From: an uncultured Lacinutrix sp.
GTDB taxonomy: Bacteria; Bacteroidota; Bacteroidia; Flavobacteriales; Flavobacteriaceae
Assembly (NCBI RefSeq): GCF_947500605.1
Contig: NZ_CANMSJ010000006.1
Span: 124,001-188,000, forward strand
Direction: 5' to 3'
DNA length: 64,000 nt
The position numbers and the translations under genes were made by a program. Shown piece after piece: positions 1-8,798 of the stretch. The number at the start of each line of letters is the position of its first letter. Positions within the stretch are counted from its first letter, which is position 1. The notes under the pieces are model-generated. The model saw nothing but the letters and a program-made list of their open reading frames with translations. It was not told the DNA's origin and searched no databases.

Positions 1-456
1 GGAATATTTGCCTTCGCTATGGGTATTTTGTTTAGCGTTGGTACCATTTATGTATTATTTAGCAATGGTATTATGCTTGGTGCTTTTATTACTTTTTTCT
101 ACAACTATGGTGTTCTAGAAAAAACATCTACCGTTTGGCTGCATGGTACCATTGAGATTTCTGTAATTGTAATTGCCGGATGTGCTGGGCTTGTAATGGG
201 TAATAGTTTTCTGTTTCCAAAAACTTATTCTAGGCGCGTCTCCTTTATGAAAGGCGCTAAAGATGGTTTAAAAATTATTGTGAGCACCTTTCCATTTTTT
301 ATTATTGCTGGTTTTATTGAAGGTTTTATTACAAGATATGGCGATAATATGCATTGGATAATTTCATATAGTATTATCTTAGCTTCTGCAGCATTAATCA
401 GCTATTATTATATTTTCTATCCTATTATACTTAACCGAAAATTGAAAATTAATTGA
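1..456 (+). CDS. stage II sporulation protein M-like membrane protein (5' partial)
   Basis: The reading frame is open from the first base of the window (codons for G-I-F-A-F-A precede the first ATG at 19), so the gene is truncated at its 5' end and the ATG at 19 is probably internal. What remains is about 151 residues with several hydrophobic segments and a basic C-terminus, matching the C-terminal half of the SpoIIM/DUF95 integral membrane family. In Bacteroidota this family sits at the head of the MoxR/DUF58 operon, as here. The stop overlaps the TTG start of the next gene. No function beyond a membrane role can be inferred. Confidence 0.75.
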   Translation, partial: GIFAFAMGILFSVGTIYVLFSNGIMLGAFITFFYNYGVLEKTSTVWLHGTIEISVIVIAGCAGLVMGNSFLFPKTYSRRVSFMKGAKDGLKIIVSTFPFFIIAGFIEGFITRYGDNMHWIISYSIILASAALISYYYIFYPIILNRKLKIN

Positions 457-1376
457 AAACAAAATATATAGAATTACGTACCAGAAACACTTTTGGATCC
501 ATTATAGACAACTACTTTACTTTTTTAAAATATAATTTTAAAGACTACATTAATCTGTATTTAAGATACAATGCATTAAGTGTTATTTTTGTATTACTAT
601 CTAGCTACCTATTAGTAACCGGTTTTATGGGTTTAGCAAGTAGAGATTTTAGATTTGGGATGGGAAGCGATGAAACCGAAACTCAATTATATTTAGGTTT
701 TGGAGCTATACTACTAGTCTTAATTTATTTTATTACTGCTTTAATTAATTATAGCTTTTCTAGTTCATATATTACACAATATGTAAAGACTCAAGGAAAT
801 CAAACCTCTAAAAACATATGGGACAGTATAAAAGATAATATTGGAAATATATTCCTATTTATTCTTTTAGGTATCTTAATTTATATAGGTTATTTTGTAA
901 TTTCATTAGTACTCGCCTTTATTCCGGTTGTTGGTACTTTAGTACAATATGCTATTAGTTTTATCCTTTCTACTATGTTCGGTATTGCTTTTATGGCTAT
1001 ATTTTCTAACGAGTTATCTACTGTAGAAGCTTTAAAAGAAGGCTGGGATTTTTCGATTAATAATTTTTTAAAAGTAATAGGTTATAGTTTTGTTATTGGT
1101 TTTTTAAACCTGATGATTATGACTCTAATTCTAGCAATTCCTGGTTTCCTTTTATCCATTTACATTTACTTTTCTGCCGAAAGTAATATTGATATAGTTA
1201 CCAGTAATTTTGCAAGTATTTTATTTACAATCTCATTTGCAGTTTTCCTTTTAACGCTTATTTTCTCTCAAGCATTATCACAATTAGCTTACGGTGTACT
1301 TTTCTATAATTTACACGAAGAAAAGTACAACACCTATTTACAAAGTAAAATAGACTTGATTGGCAAAGATGAATAA
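453..1376 (+). CDS. multi-pass membrane protein of the MoxR/DUF58 operon
   Basis: A 307-residue protein with about six predicted membrane spans separated by short loops. It resembles the unnamed DUF4013-like membrane proteins found between SpoIIM and DUF4129 genes in Flavobacteriaceae. The start is a TTG that overlaps the preceding stop (TTGA), which indicates translational coupling. The N-terminal 35 residues are soluble and the hydrophobic part follows. No catalytic motif is visible. The assignment rests on topology and neighbourhood, not on a recognised domain signature. Confidence 0.7.
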   Translation: MKTKYIELRTRNTFGSIIDNYFTFLKYNFKDYINLYLRYNALSVIFVLLSSYLLVTGFMGLASRDFRFGMGSDETETQLYLGFGAILLVLIYFITALINYSFSSSYITQYVKTQGNQTSKNIWDSIKDNIGNIFLFILLGILIYIGYFVISLVLAFIPVVGTLVQYAISFILSTMFGIAFMAIFSNELSTVEALKEGWDFSINNFLKVIGYSFVIGFLNLMIMTLILAIPGFLLSIYIYFSAESNIDIVTSNFASILFTISFAVFLLTLIFSQALSQLAYGVLFYNLHEEKYNTYLQSKIDLIGKDE

Positions 1377-2088
1377 AGCACTAAAAATCACATATCTGTT
1401 ATGCTTGACTTTTTTTAGTTTCACGTCTGCGAATGCGCAAGACTTAGATATTAAAAAGGATTCTTCTACTGTAAATGTTACTTATTTTAAAGATAATATA
1501 AAGGAACGCTATACAGGCAGCGATTTCAACTACTCTATTAACGATACCGGTGGTATTAATTTAGTACAAACAATTTTTAAAAAATTCTTTGGATGGCTTC
1601 AAGATATCTTCGGAATTGATATAGATGTTAACTATCAAGTTTTAGAATACATAGTGTATGCTATATTAGGCCTTGGCACCTTGTTTTTACTTATTCGCTT
1701 CCTCATGCAAACGCCAATAAGTAGTGTGTTTAAAAATGAAGCTCGCACCATAGATTCTATTCATTTTACTGAAGAAACCTTAACCGAAACTAACTTTGAT
1801 AAGCTTACTAAAAAAGCCATTAAAAAAGGAAACTATAGACTTGCAACGCGTTACCTCTATTTAAGAGCTTTACAACAGCTCTCTAAAAAAGAAATAATAA
1901 AATGGAATTTCGATAAAACCAATAACGAATACATAAGTGAAATTAAAGACCACAATACTAAAGACTTATTTAAACGTGCTTCTCATGTTTACGATTATGT
2001 TTGGTATGGTGAGTTTGCTATAGACGAAGAGAAATTCGTTCAAAATCAAGAGCTTTTTAACCAATTAAATAAGGCAACTAATGGATAA
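1369..2088 (+). CDS. DUF4129 domain-containing protein
   Basis: A signal peptide (N-terminal hydrophobic stretch ending near ANA-QD) is followed by a lumenal or periplasmic segment, one membrane span around residues 95-115, and a cytosolic helical DUF4129 domain with the typical ATRYLYLRALQQL pattern. I chose the ATG at 1369 because it starts directly at the signal peptide; a TTG at 1360 would add only three residues. The gene overlaps the preceding stop and its own end overlaps the next start by eight bases, so it belongs to the same operon. DUF4129 proteins typically accompany MoxR and DUF58 proteins; the molecular role is unknown. Confidence 0.8.
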   Translation: MNKALKITYLLCLTFFSFTSANAQDLDIKKDSSTVNVTYFKDNIKERYTGSDFNYSINDTGGINLVQTIFKKFFGWLQDIFGIDIDVNYQVLEYIVYAILGLGTLFLLIRFLMQTPISSVFKNEARTIDSIHFTEETLTETNFDKLTKKAIKKGNYRLATRYLYLRALQQLSKKEIIKWNFDKTNNEYISEIKDHNTKDLFKRASHVYDYVWYGEFAIDEEKFVQNQELFNQLNKATNG

Positions 2089-3274
2089 ACGCTCAAAAAT
2101 AGCACTGTACAGCATTGGCGCAGTTATCTTGTTAATGATTATTGGAGAAATTGCAAAACCTAAAGCCTTAAGCTGGAGAGATTCTTACAATTCTCAAGAT
2201 AAAATTCCGTTGGGTTGCTATGTTCTTTTTAATGAATTAGAAACATTCACAGATAAAGATATCATTACCAATACAAACGATTTCTACTCTAGTTATAAAG
2301 ACATAGATTCTACAAAAAAATCTACTACAATTTTTATAAATAAAAATGTTTCTTTTTATGGAGAAGAAGCAGATGCTTTACTAAAATATGTAAACCAAGG
2401 AAATACAGCATTAATATCTACCACTAGTTTTTATGGTAAGATTGCAGATACCCTAAACATTGAAACTAGAAACGTACAAACAAGTTTCATTAAAAAAGAA
2501 ACAGAACAAGAGTTTACTAACCCTAGTTTAGCAGATAATAAAACTATCTTTAAAGATGTTATCGAGAACAGTTATTTTGTTTCTATAGACACATTAAACA
2601 CAACTGTTTTAGGCACCATCTATAATGATGAATTAGAAGAAAAGGTTAACTTTATAAAAGTAAAATTTGGCGAAAATAACGGTGCTTTTTTAATACATAC
2701 AAATCCTTTTGCTTTTACTAATTACCATTTACTAAATAATAATGAGGATTATGCAGCAACCGTTTTATCTTACCTACCAAAAGATCAAATAATTTGGGAC
2801 GATTATTATAAATCTGGACGAAGAGTAATACAAAGTCCGTTACGTTATATTTTATCGCAACCGTCTTTAAAATGGGCTTTCTATTTAGCAATAACAACCT
2901 TAATAGTGTTTGTTTTATTTAAAAGCAAACGTACACAGCGTATTGTTCCTGTTATAGAGCCTCTAGAAAATACAACGGTAGAATTTACAAAAACTATTGG
3001 CGGATTATATTTTCAGAATAAAGAATACACAAATATTATAGATAAGAAAATAACCTTTTTCTTAGAAACCATTAGAACACAATATTATTTAAACACCACC
3101 AATTTAAATAGTGATTTTATAGAAAAACTTGCTCTTAAATCGGCAACATCACTAGCAGATGTAAAAGCATTAATAGATTTAATAAAGTATTGTAAGCAAA
3201 AGCAAGTACATACAGAAAACGACTTAATTGTATTGAATACTAAATTAGAAGAATTTTTAAATAACGAAAATTAA
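2081..3274 (+). CDS. DUF4350 domain-containing membrane protein
   Basis: 397 residues: an N-terminal membrane span (about residues 7-25), an extracytoplasmic domain resembling the glutamine-amidotransferase-like fold of DUF4350, a second membrane span near residues 265-280, and a cytosolic helical tail. DUF4350 genes are a standard part of MoxR/DUF58 operons. It overlaps the previous gene and abuts the next one (stop at 3274, next start at 3275). The sequence shows no catalytic residues I can name. Confidence 0.75.
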   Translation: MDKRSKIALYSIGAVILLMIIGEIAKPKALSWRDSYNSQDKIPLGCYVLFNELETFTDKDIITNTNDFYSSYKDIDSTKKSTTIFINKNVSFYGEEADALLKYVNQGNTALISTTSFYGKIADTLNIETRNVQTSFIKKETEQEFTNPSLADNKTIFKDVIENSYFVSIDTLNTTVLGTIYNDELEEKVNFIKVKFGENNGAFLIHTNPFAFTNYHLLNNNEDYAATVLSYLPKDQIIWDDYYKSGRRVIQSPLRYILSQPSLKWAFYLAITTLIVFVLFKSKRTQRIVPVIEPLENTTVEFTKTIGGLYFQNKEYTNIIDKKITFFLETIRTQYYLNTTNLNSDFIEKLALKSATSLADVKALIDLIKYCKQKQVHTENDLIVLNTKLEEFLNNEN

Positions 3275-4342
3275 ATGGAAGATCAAAACAACCTAGAAAA
3301 CCAAAATATAGACGCTACAAATAATACTAATAACGAAGCCGAAGTTAATACTACTGCCGAAACAAATAGTAACGAAACATTTAATAGCCGTATAGATTTA
3401 GCACCATTACAACACGCTGTAGAAAGTGTAAAGAATGAGATTTCTAAAGTTATTGTTGGCCAAAGCAACATGATAGAATTACTTATTATTTCTATACTTG
3501 CAAATGGACATTCGCTTATAGAAGGTGTTCCTGGTGTTGCAAAAACAGTAACAGCAAAATTACTAGCAAAGACCTTAGATGTCGATTTTAGTAGAATACA
3601 GTTTACTCCAGATTTAATGCCTAGTGATATTCTTGGAACCTCTATTTTTAATGTAAAATCTCAAGAGTTCGAATATAAAAAAGGTCCTATTTTTTCTAAT
3701 ATTATTTTAATTGATGAAATAAACCGTGCGCCCGCAAAAACGCAAGCAGCATTATTTGAGGTTATGGCAGAACGCCAAGTCACTATAGATGGTAGCCGTT
3801 ACATTATGGAAAAACCATTTTTAGTTTTTGCAACTCAAAACCCAATAGAACAGGAAGGAACTTACAGACTTCCAGAAGCGCAATTAGATCGTTTCTTATT
3901 TAAAATTGAAGTAGATTATCCGTCTTTAGAAGAAGAAATAGAAATACTTGTTGGTAACCATAAGAGTAAAGATGCTATAGATTTCGATAACGTTACTAAG
4001 GTTTTAAACGCTAAGGAAATAGCAAAATACCAAGACATTGTAAAATCTATTTTTATAGAAGATAACTTAATAAAATACATAGCATCTATTGTAAATAATA
4101 CAAGAACAAATGCTAATCTTTATTTAGGCGCTTCACCAAGAGCCTCAATTTCTATTATGAATGCTGCTAAAGCCAACGCAGCCATTAATGGTAGAGATTT
4201 TGTTACTCCAGACGATATTAAACGTTGTACTAAAGCAGTATTAAAACACCGTTTAGTGCTTACACCAGAACGCGAAATGGAAGGCTTTACAAATGCTAAA
4301 GTAATAGACCAGATTTTAGAAACTATAGAAATTCCGAGATAG
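3275..4342 (+). CDS. MoxR family AAA+ ATPase
   Basis: A 355-residue AAA+ ATPase. Residues 1-40 form a low-complexity Asn/Glu/Thr-rich tail. The Walker A motif GVPGVAKT is at 84-91 and the Walker B segment ILIDEIN is at about 144-150. The sensor-1 region reads FATQNPIEQEGTYRLPEAQLDRF, typical of MoxR (the full stretch is at about residues 189-210). MoxR ATPases act as chaperones that mature partner proteins carrying VWA or DUF58 domains; the DUF58 gene follows directly with a TAG/GTG overlap. Identity is firm, the client is inferred from gene order. Confidence 0.93.
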   Translation: MEDQNNLENQNIDATNNTNNEAEVNTTAETNSNETFNSRIDLAPLQHAVESVKNEISKVIVGQSNMIELLIISILANGHSLIEGVPGVAKTVTAKLLAKTLDVDFSRIQFTPDLMPSDILGTSIFNVKSQEFEYKKGPIFSNIILIDEINRAPAKTQAALFEVMAERQVTIDGSRYIMEKPFLVFATQNPIEQEGTYRLPEAQLDRFLFKIEVDYPSLEEEIEILVGNHKSKDAIDFDNVTKVLNAKEIAKYQDIVKSIFIEDNLIKYIASIVNNTRTNANLYLGASPRASISIMNAAKANAAINGRDFVTPDDIKRCTKAVLKHRLVLTPEREMEGFTNAKVIDQILETIEIPR

Positions 4343-5673
4343 TGAAATCATTTTTTAAAAATAGTTATTTAACCTCTCGATTTTTTTTAGTCGTAGGAAT
4401 CATTATTGCCTTATTTATCCTGGCATACATTTTTCCTGGATTATTAAACATCATAAAAATGCTGTTTTTTGTTTTCTGCGGATTAATGATAATAGATTTT
4501 ATTATTCTTTATAAGCAGAAAGGAATACATGCAACTCGTGTATTGCCAGAAAAATTAAGTAATGGCGACGATAATGAGATTGCAATATCTATAGAAAATC
4601 ATTACAACTTTAAAACTTATATTAAGTTAATCGACGAGCTTCCTTTTCAATATCAAAAAAGAGATTTCAACATCAATACTGTAGTAGAAAAAGGAGATTC
4701 TAAAAAAATAAAATACACGTTACGCCCATTAGAACGTGGCGAATATCATTTTGGAAATCTAAACCTTTACACCAACTCGCCTATAGGACTCGTTTCTAGA
4801 CGTTACAAATTTGGTAAAGACGAAATGGTGCCCAATTATCCATCTTTCTTACAATTAAGAAAGTATGCGCTTATGGCATTTACCAATAAACTATCGGAAT
4901 ATGGCCTTAAAAAAATAAGAAGAATTGGTCATACCATGGAATTCGAGCAAATTAAAGATTATGTTCCTGGTGATGATATTAGAAATATTAATTGGAAAGC
5001 AACTGCAAAACGCAACCAATTAATGGTTAATCAATTTCAGGATGAGAAATCTCAACCTGTATATTCTGTTATTGATAAAGGTCGTGTAATGCGTATGCCT
5101 TTTGAAGGTTTAAGCCTTTTAGATTACGCCATAAACGCAACGCTTGTAATTAGTAATATCGCACTAATGAAACAAGATAAGGCAGGTATGTTTGCGTTTT
5201 CTAGAAACGTAAGCAATAGAGTTGTTGCACAACGTAGGCCATCTCAAATGAATACTATTTTAGAAACCTTATATAATTTAGATACAGATTATGCCGAATC
5301 GGATTTTGCGAGGCTTTATATAGATGTAAAAAGAACTATTAACCAAAGAAGTCTATTCCTACTTTATACTAATTTTGAAACGTTAGATGCGCTACATAGA
5401 CAATTAGGCTATTTACAAGCTTTGGCAAAAAACCACTTATTAGTTGTTATTTTCTTTAAAAACACCGAATTAGATAAGATTACGACTAAAAAAGCAGATA
5501 ATACCTTCGAAATTTTCGAAAAAACTATTGCCGAGAAATTCATCTACGAGAAAAAACTTATTGTAAACGAGCTCCAAAAGCACGGCATCTACTCTATTCT
5601 AACTACACCACAAAATTTAACGGTAGACACTATTAATAAATACCTAGAAATTAAAGCTAGAGGCTTGCTGTAA
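4342..5673 (+). CDS. DUF58 domain-containing protein (VWA-like)
   Basis: 443 residues with two N-terminal membrane spans (about residues 12-55), then a beta-rich domain and the DUF58 signature around residues 205-225 (DYVPGDDIRNINWKATAKR). The C-terminal part is a VWA-like fold. It starts with GTG overlapping the TAG of the MoxR gene, so the two are translationally coupled, the usual MoxR-client arrangement. It is the last gene of the operon that enters from the left edge. The 124-bp gap downstream holds only a weak hairpin (TTAAGC at 5703, GCTTAA at 5718) that may be the operon end. Confidence 0.9.
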   Translation: MKSFFKNSYLTSRFFLVVGIIIALFILAYIFPGLLNIIKMLFFVFCGLMIIDFIILYKQKGIHATRVLPEKLSNGDDNEIAISIENHYNFKTYIKLIDELPFQYQKRDFNINTVVEKGDSKKIKYTLRPLERGEYHFGNLNLYTNSPIGLVSRRYKFGKDEMVPNYPSFLQLRKYALMAFTNKLSEYGLKKIRRIGHTMEFEQIKDYVPGDDIRNINWKATAKRNQLMVNQFQDEKSQPVYSVIDKGRVMRMPFEGLSLLDYAINATLVISNIALMKQDKAGMFAFSRNVSNRVVAQRRPSQMNTILETLYNLDTDYAESDFARLYIDVKRTINQRSLFLLYTNFETLDALHRQLGYLQALAKNHLLVVIFFKNTELDKITTKKADNTFEIFEKTIAEKFIYEKKLIVNELQKHGIYSILTTPQNLTVDTINKYLEIKARGLL

Positions 5674-5755
5674 AACCAATATTATCGTATTTTAACTAAG
5701 GTTTAAGCACTTTAATCGCTTAAGTTTCATTTATTTTTTATTTTCTAATTTTTAG

Positions 5756-5765
5756 TATATCTTGC
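5756..5765 (+). promoter_or_regulatory. probable -7 box upstream of the OmpA-family gene
   Basis: The sequence TATATCTTGC resembles the Bacteroidota -7 element TAnnTTTG with one mismatch and lies about 33 bases before the ATG. No clear -33 element is visible. Confidence 0.35.
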
Positions 5766-5797
5766 TATTGCTATTAATTAATCTCAAATAAAACCCA

Positions 5798-7117
5798 ATG
5801 AAACCATTTGGCTATATTCTTATTGCAATTGTTTCAGCTTTAAGCTTTCAAACCGTAAATTCTCAAACTATAAACAATCCTTGGACCACTAGTTTTGGAA
5901 CCAATGCTATTAACAATCCTGTTCGAGAACAAGAAGCTGGCTTAGGCCGTTTTAAAACTTGGAACCTAAATCCTGCAGGTTTTAGACTATCTGCCGGGCG
6001 CTTAATAAAAAACAGAATTACTTTTGAAGCTATCGCATCGCTTAACAGTTTAGAAGAAAATTATCCTACAGAAGACACTGCCGATCTTGAATATCCATAT
6101 GTTGCTTTAGATGGTATGTTTAAATATCAATTTACCAATGGACTTAGTGTATTAGATCCTTATGTTACTATTGGTGGCGGTTACACTTGGCTAGACACTA
6201 TAGGTGCCGGAACTGTTAATGGCGGGATTGGTACAAATATTTGGATTGGAACTTCTTTTGGATTTAATATTCAAACAACCTATAAACACGCTTTCGAAGA
6301 TTATGGTTTAAAACACTGGCAACATTCTGCTGGAATAATTTTTAGATATGGCGGAAAAGACACAGATAAAGATGGTATAAACGATGACAAAGATGCCTGT
6401 CCGGAATTATTTGGCTCGTTCGAAACTAATGGTTGTCCAGATGCAGATAAAGATGGCGTAATTGACAGCGAAGATCTTTGTCCTAATAATTTTGGTCCAG
6501 CAAACATGCGTGGATGCCCAGATAACGATGGCGATGGTACACCAGATAAATACGATAAATGCCCAGAAGTAAAAGGAGCAATTAATGATGATGGCTGCCC
6601 AGTTTTCGATACAGATAAAGATGGTGTAATAGACAGTAGAGATAAATGCCCGCAACAACCTGGACCAGCCAGTAATGCTGGATGTCCAACAAAAGAACAA
6701 TTACAACAAAAAAGCATAATACAACACCAAGAGCAAACAGAACGAAATAATGCTATAAAATTAAAAGTAACTAATGAGTTAAAAGAATTTGCACAATTTG
6801 TAACGTTTAACAATAGTAAAGCAACTTTAACAAGTACAGGCATGGCAGCTTTAGATAATATTTCTAAAGTTATGCTAACGCAACCAAACATGAAATTTCA
6901 CATTGCAGGACATACAGACAATTTAGGAAGCAATGAAACAAATATGTTATTATCTGAAAAAAGAGCCAATGAAGCCAAAACATATTTAATTTCTAAAGGT
7001 GTAAATGCTAAAAGCCTAACATCTCAAGGTTATGGTGAAGAAAAACCTGTTGTAGATAATAGTACTGCAGAAGGCAGATTAAAAAACAGACGAATAGAAA
7101 TTTTTATTGTTAATTAA
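5798..7117 (+). CDS. OmpA-family outer membrane protein with thrombospondin type 3 repeats
   Basis: A signal peptide (residues 1-22) precedes an N-terminal eight-stranded beta-barrel-like domain. From about residue 189 to 298 there are at least four Asp/Cys-rich thrombospondin type 3 calcium-binding repeats, each with a D-x-D-x-D-G core and a C-P pair. The C-terminal OmpA domain (about 325-439) carries the peptidoglycan-binding core around HIAGHTDNLGSNETN and ends with RLKNRRIEIFI. It anchors the outer membrane to peptidoglycan. The gene is monocistronic: it has its own upstream gap and a strong terminator downstream. Confidence 0.93.
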   Translation: MKPFGYILIAIVSALSFQTVNSQTINNPWTTSFGTNAINNPVREQEAGLGRFKTWNLNPAGFRLSAGRLIKNRITFEAIASLNSLEENYPTEDTADLEYPYVALDGMFKYQFTNGLSVLDPYVTIGGGYTWLDTIGAGTVNGGIGTNIWIGTSFGFNIQTTYKHAFEDYGLKHWQHSAGIIFRYGGKDTDKDGINDDKDACPELFGSFETNGCPDADKDGVIDSEDLCPNNFGPANMRGCPDNDGDGTPDKYDKCPEVKGAINDDGCPVFDTDKDGVIDSRDKCPQQPGPASNAGCPTKEQLQQKSIIQHQEQTERNNAIKLKVTNELKEFAQFVTFNNSKATLTSTGMAALDNISKVMLTQPNMKFHIAGHTDNLGSNETNMLLSEKRANEAKTYLISKGVNAKSLTSQGYGEEKPVVDNSTAEGRLKNRRIEIFIVN

Positions 7118-7150
7118 TCTATTGGAATAGGTTTTAACTAAGCATAAAAA

Positions 7151-7178
7151 AAAAAGCGACCTAATGGTCGCTTTTTTT
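7151..7178. terminator. bidirectional rho-independent terminator
   Basis: The stem GCGACC (7156-7161) and GGTCGC (7166-7171) with loop TAAT is flanked by an A-run on the left and seven Ts on the right. It lies between the convergent OmpA-family gene and dps and can serve both. Confidence 0.9.
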
Positions 7179-7195
7179 GTTTAAAAATGTATTAA

Positions 7196-7675
7196 TTAGA
7201 TACTCTCTCCTAACCAAGCATTCATCATCCAAAGCGTTTTTTCTTGCTCTGTAATAAAATCGCTAATCATAGAATTTGTTCCTTCGTCGCTAGCATCTCC
7301 CGCCTTATCAAGTACTTGTCTTTCTAATTTTAATAACTCAGCTAAAGAGTTTACAATTAAATGTACTGCGTCACTATCTTTAGATATGTTTTTTCCAACA
7401 GGTACTTTTGCTTTTTTAATATAATCGTCGAAAGTATGTAAAGGTGTTTCGCCTAAAGTAAGTACACGCTCTGCTATTAAATCTACTTTCATGTTCGCAT
7501 CTGTATACAACTCTTCAAACTTAACATGTAAATCGAAAAAATTTTTTCCTTTAATATTCCAATGTATTCCTCTTAAATTCTGGTAATAAGTTTGGAAATT
7601 TGCTAATAAATCATTCAAATCACCTGCGATTTCTTTCGTCTTTTTTGCGTCTAATCCTAAACTATTTAATGCCAT
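7196..7675 (-). CDS. dps: Dps-family DNA-protecting ferritin-like protein
   Basis: 159 residues, the normal Dps length. The ferroxidase-site signature is visible near residues 38-60 (RGIHWNIKGKNFFDLHVKFE), with the His, Asp and Glu ligands in the expected helical spacing. Dps forms a dodecamer that oxidises and stores iron using hydrogen peroxide and shields DNA. The divergent neighbour is an OxyR-like regulator, which fits peroxide-inducible control, although no binding site can be proven from the sequence. A TAAATTTG -7 box lies 34 bases upstream. Confidence 0.94.
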   Translation of the reverse strand: MALNSLGLDAKKTKEIAGDLNDLLANFQTYYQNLRGIHWNIKGKNFFDLHVKFEELYTDANMKVDLIAERVLTLGETPLHTFDDYIKKAKVPVGKNISKDSDAVHLIVNSLAELLKLERQVLDKAGDASDEGTNSMISDFITEQEKTLWMMNAWLGESI

Positions 7676-7708
7676 AATATTTGTTTTTTATCTGTGTTAT
7701 TTATTACT

Positions 7709-7716
7709 CAAATTTA
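7709..7716 (-). promoter_or_regulatory. -7 promoter box for dps
   Basis: On the minus strand the sequence reads TAAATTTG, an exact match to the Bacteroidota TAnnTTTG consensus, about 34 bases before the dps start codon. It lies in the 117-bp divergent region shared with the OxyR-like gene. Confidence 0.55.
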
Positions 7717-7792
7717 CCACGAAAATAAATGATAATTAGTATAGCTTTTATTGATAGATTTTATATTTTTATAGTTGAAACCTATATAGAGA

Positions 7793-8731
7793 ATGACAAT
7801 CACACAACTAACATATGTTCTTGCAGTTGCAGAACAACAGAATTTCACAAAAGCAGCAGAAAAGTGCTTTGTAACGCAACCAACTTTAAGTATGCAAATT
7901 CAAAAATTAGAAGATCAATTAGATATTTTAATTTTCGATAGAAGTAAAAAGCCAATAGAACTAACAGGAGTCGGTAGAAAAATAGTTAGTCAAGCAAGGA
8001 ATATTGTAAACGAATCGTATAGAATACAAGACATTGTAGATCAACAAAAAGGTTTTATTGGAGGTGAATTTAAACTAGGAATAATACCAACGGTAATGCC
8101 TACATTATTACCAATGTTTTTAAAAACTTTTATTAAAAAGTATCCTAAAGTTAAACTTAAAATAGAAGAACTTACTACAGAAGAAATAATTACTAGAATT
8201 AACGAAGGACATTTAGATGCTGCCATTGCTGCAACACCTTTAGAAAATGAATCTATAAAAGAACGCGTACTTTATTTCGAGCCTTTTATGGCATACATAC
8301 CACAAAGTCATCGTTTAAGTAGTAAAAAAACAATTAGTACTGATGATCTAGACATTGAAGATATGCTTTTGCTTGAAGACGGACATTGTTTTAGAGATGG
8401 TGTTATTAATTTATGTCGTGCGTTTAAAGCTCAAAACGAAGACAGTTTTCAAATAGAAAGTGGTAGTATAGAAACACTAATAAAACTCTCTAACGAAGGA
8501 CTAGGCATGACCTTACTTCCTTATTTACATACTCTTGATATTAATGAAAAAACAAGAAGTAATTTAAAAGAATTTAATGCACCTTCTCCAGCTAGAGAAG
8601 TGAGTATTATTTATCATAAAAGTGAATTAAAAATGCAAATTATTGAAGCATTGCAAGATGTTATCTCTGGAATAATTAGAGGTGCAATAGCCTTTCAAAA
8701 TGTACAAATAATAAGTCCTTTAGCTAAATAA
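7793..8731 (+). CDS. oxyR: LysR-family peroxide-sensing regulator, OxyR-like
   Basis: 312 residues. The N-terminal winged helix-turn-helix reads AEQQNFTKAAEKCFVTQPTL at about 13-32, a standard LysR domain. The effector domain contains a cysteine in the context DGHCFRDGVINLC (about residues 200-212), matching the redox-active Cys pair of OxyR. In Bacteroidota OxyR activates dps, katA and ahpCF on peroxide exposure; dps is directly divergent here. The ATG at 7793 matches the family N-terminus. Two Cys about eight residues apart support a disulfide switch, so OxyR is more likely than a generic LysR regulator. Confidence 0.87.
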   Translation: MTITQLTYVLAVAEQQNFTKAAEKCFVTQPTLSMQIQKLEDQLDILIFDRSKKPIELTGVGRKIVSQARNIVNESYRIQDIVDQQKGFIGGEFKLGIIPTVMPTLLPMFLKTFIKKYPKVKLKIEELTTEEIITRINEGHLDAAIAATPLENESIKERVLYFEPFMAYIPQSHRLSSKKTISTDDLDIEDMLLLEDGHCFRDGVINLCRAFKAQNEDSFQIESGSIETLIKLSNEGLGMTLLPYLHTLDINEKTRSNLKEFNAPSPAREVSIIYHKSELKMQIIEALQDVISGIIRGAIAFQNVQIISPLAK

Positions 8732-8743
8732 CAGGTCTTTATT

Positions 8744-8783
8744 AAAACAACAAAAGCGGCTTAAAAGCCGCTTTTGTTGTTTT
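8744..8783. terminator. bidirectional rho-independent terminator
   Basis: GCGGCT (8756-8761), loop TAAA, AGCCGC (8766-8771); the stem is extended by AAAACAACAAAA on the left pairing with TTTTGTTGTTTT on the right. It separates the convergent oxyR-like gene and the copper operon. Confidence 0.92.
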
Positions 8784-8798
8784 AATAGTTAACTACTT

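Noticed and set aside
6301-6891. 196-codon minus-strand frame in the OmpA-family gene
   Set aside because: It arises from the repeat-rich thrombospondin and OmpA coding sequence and shows only mirrored repeats.
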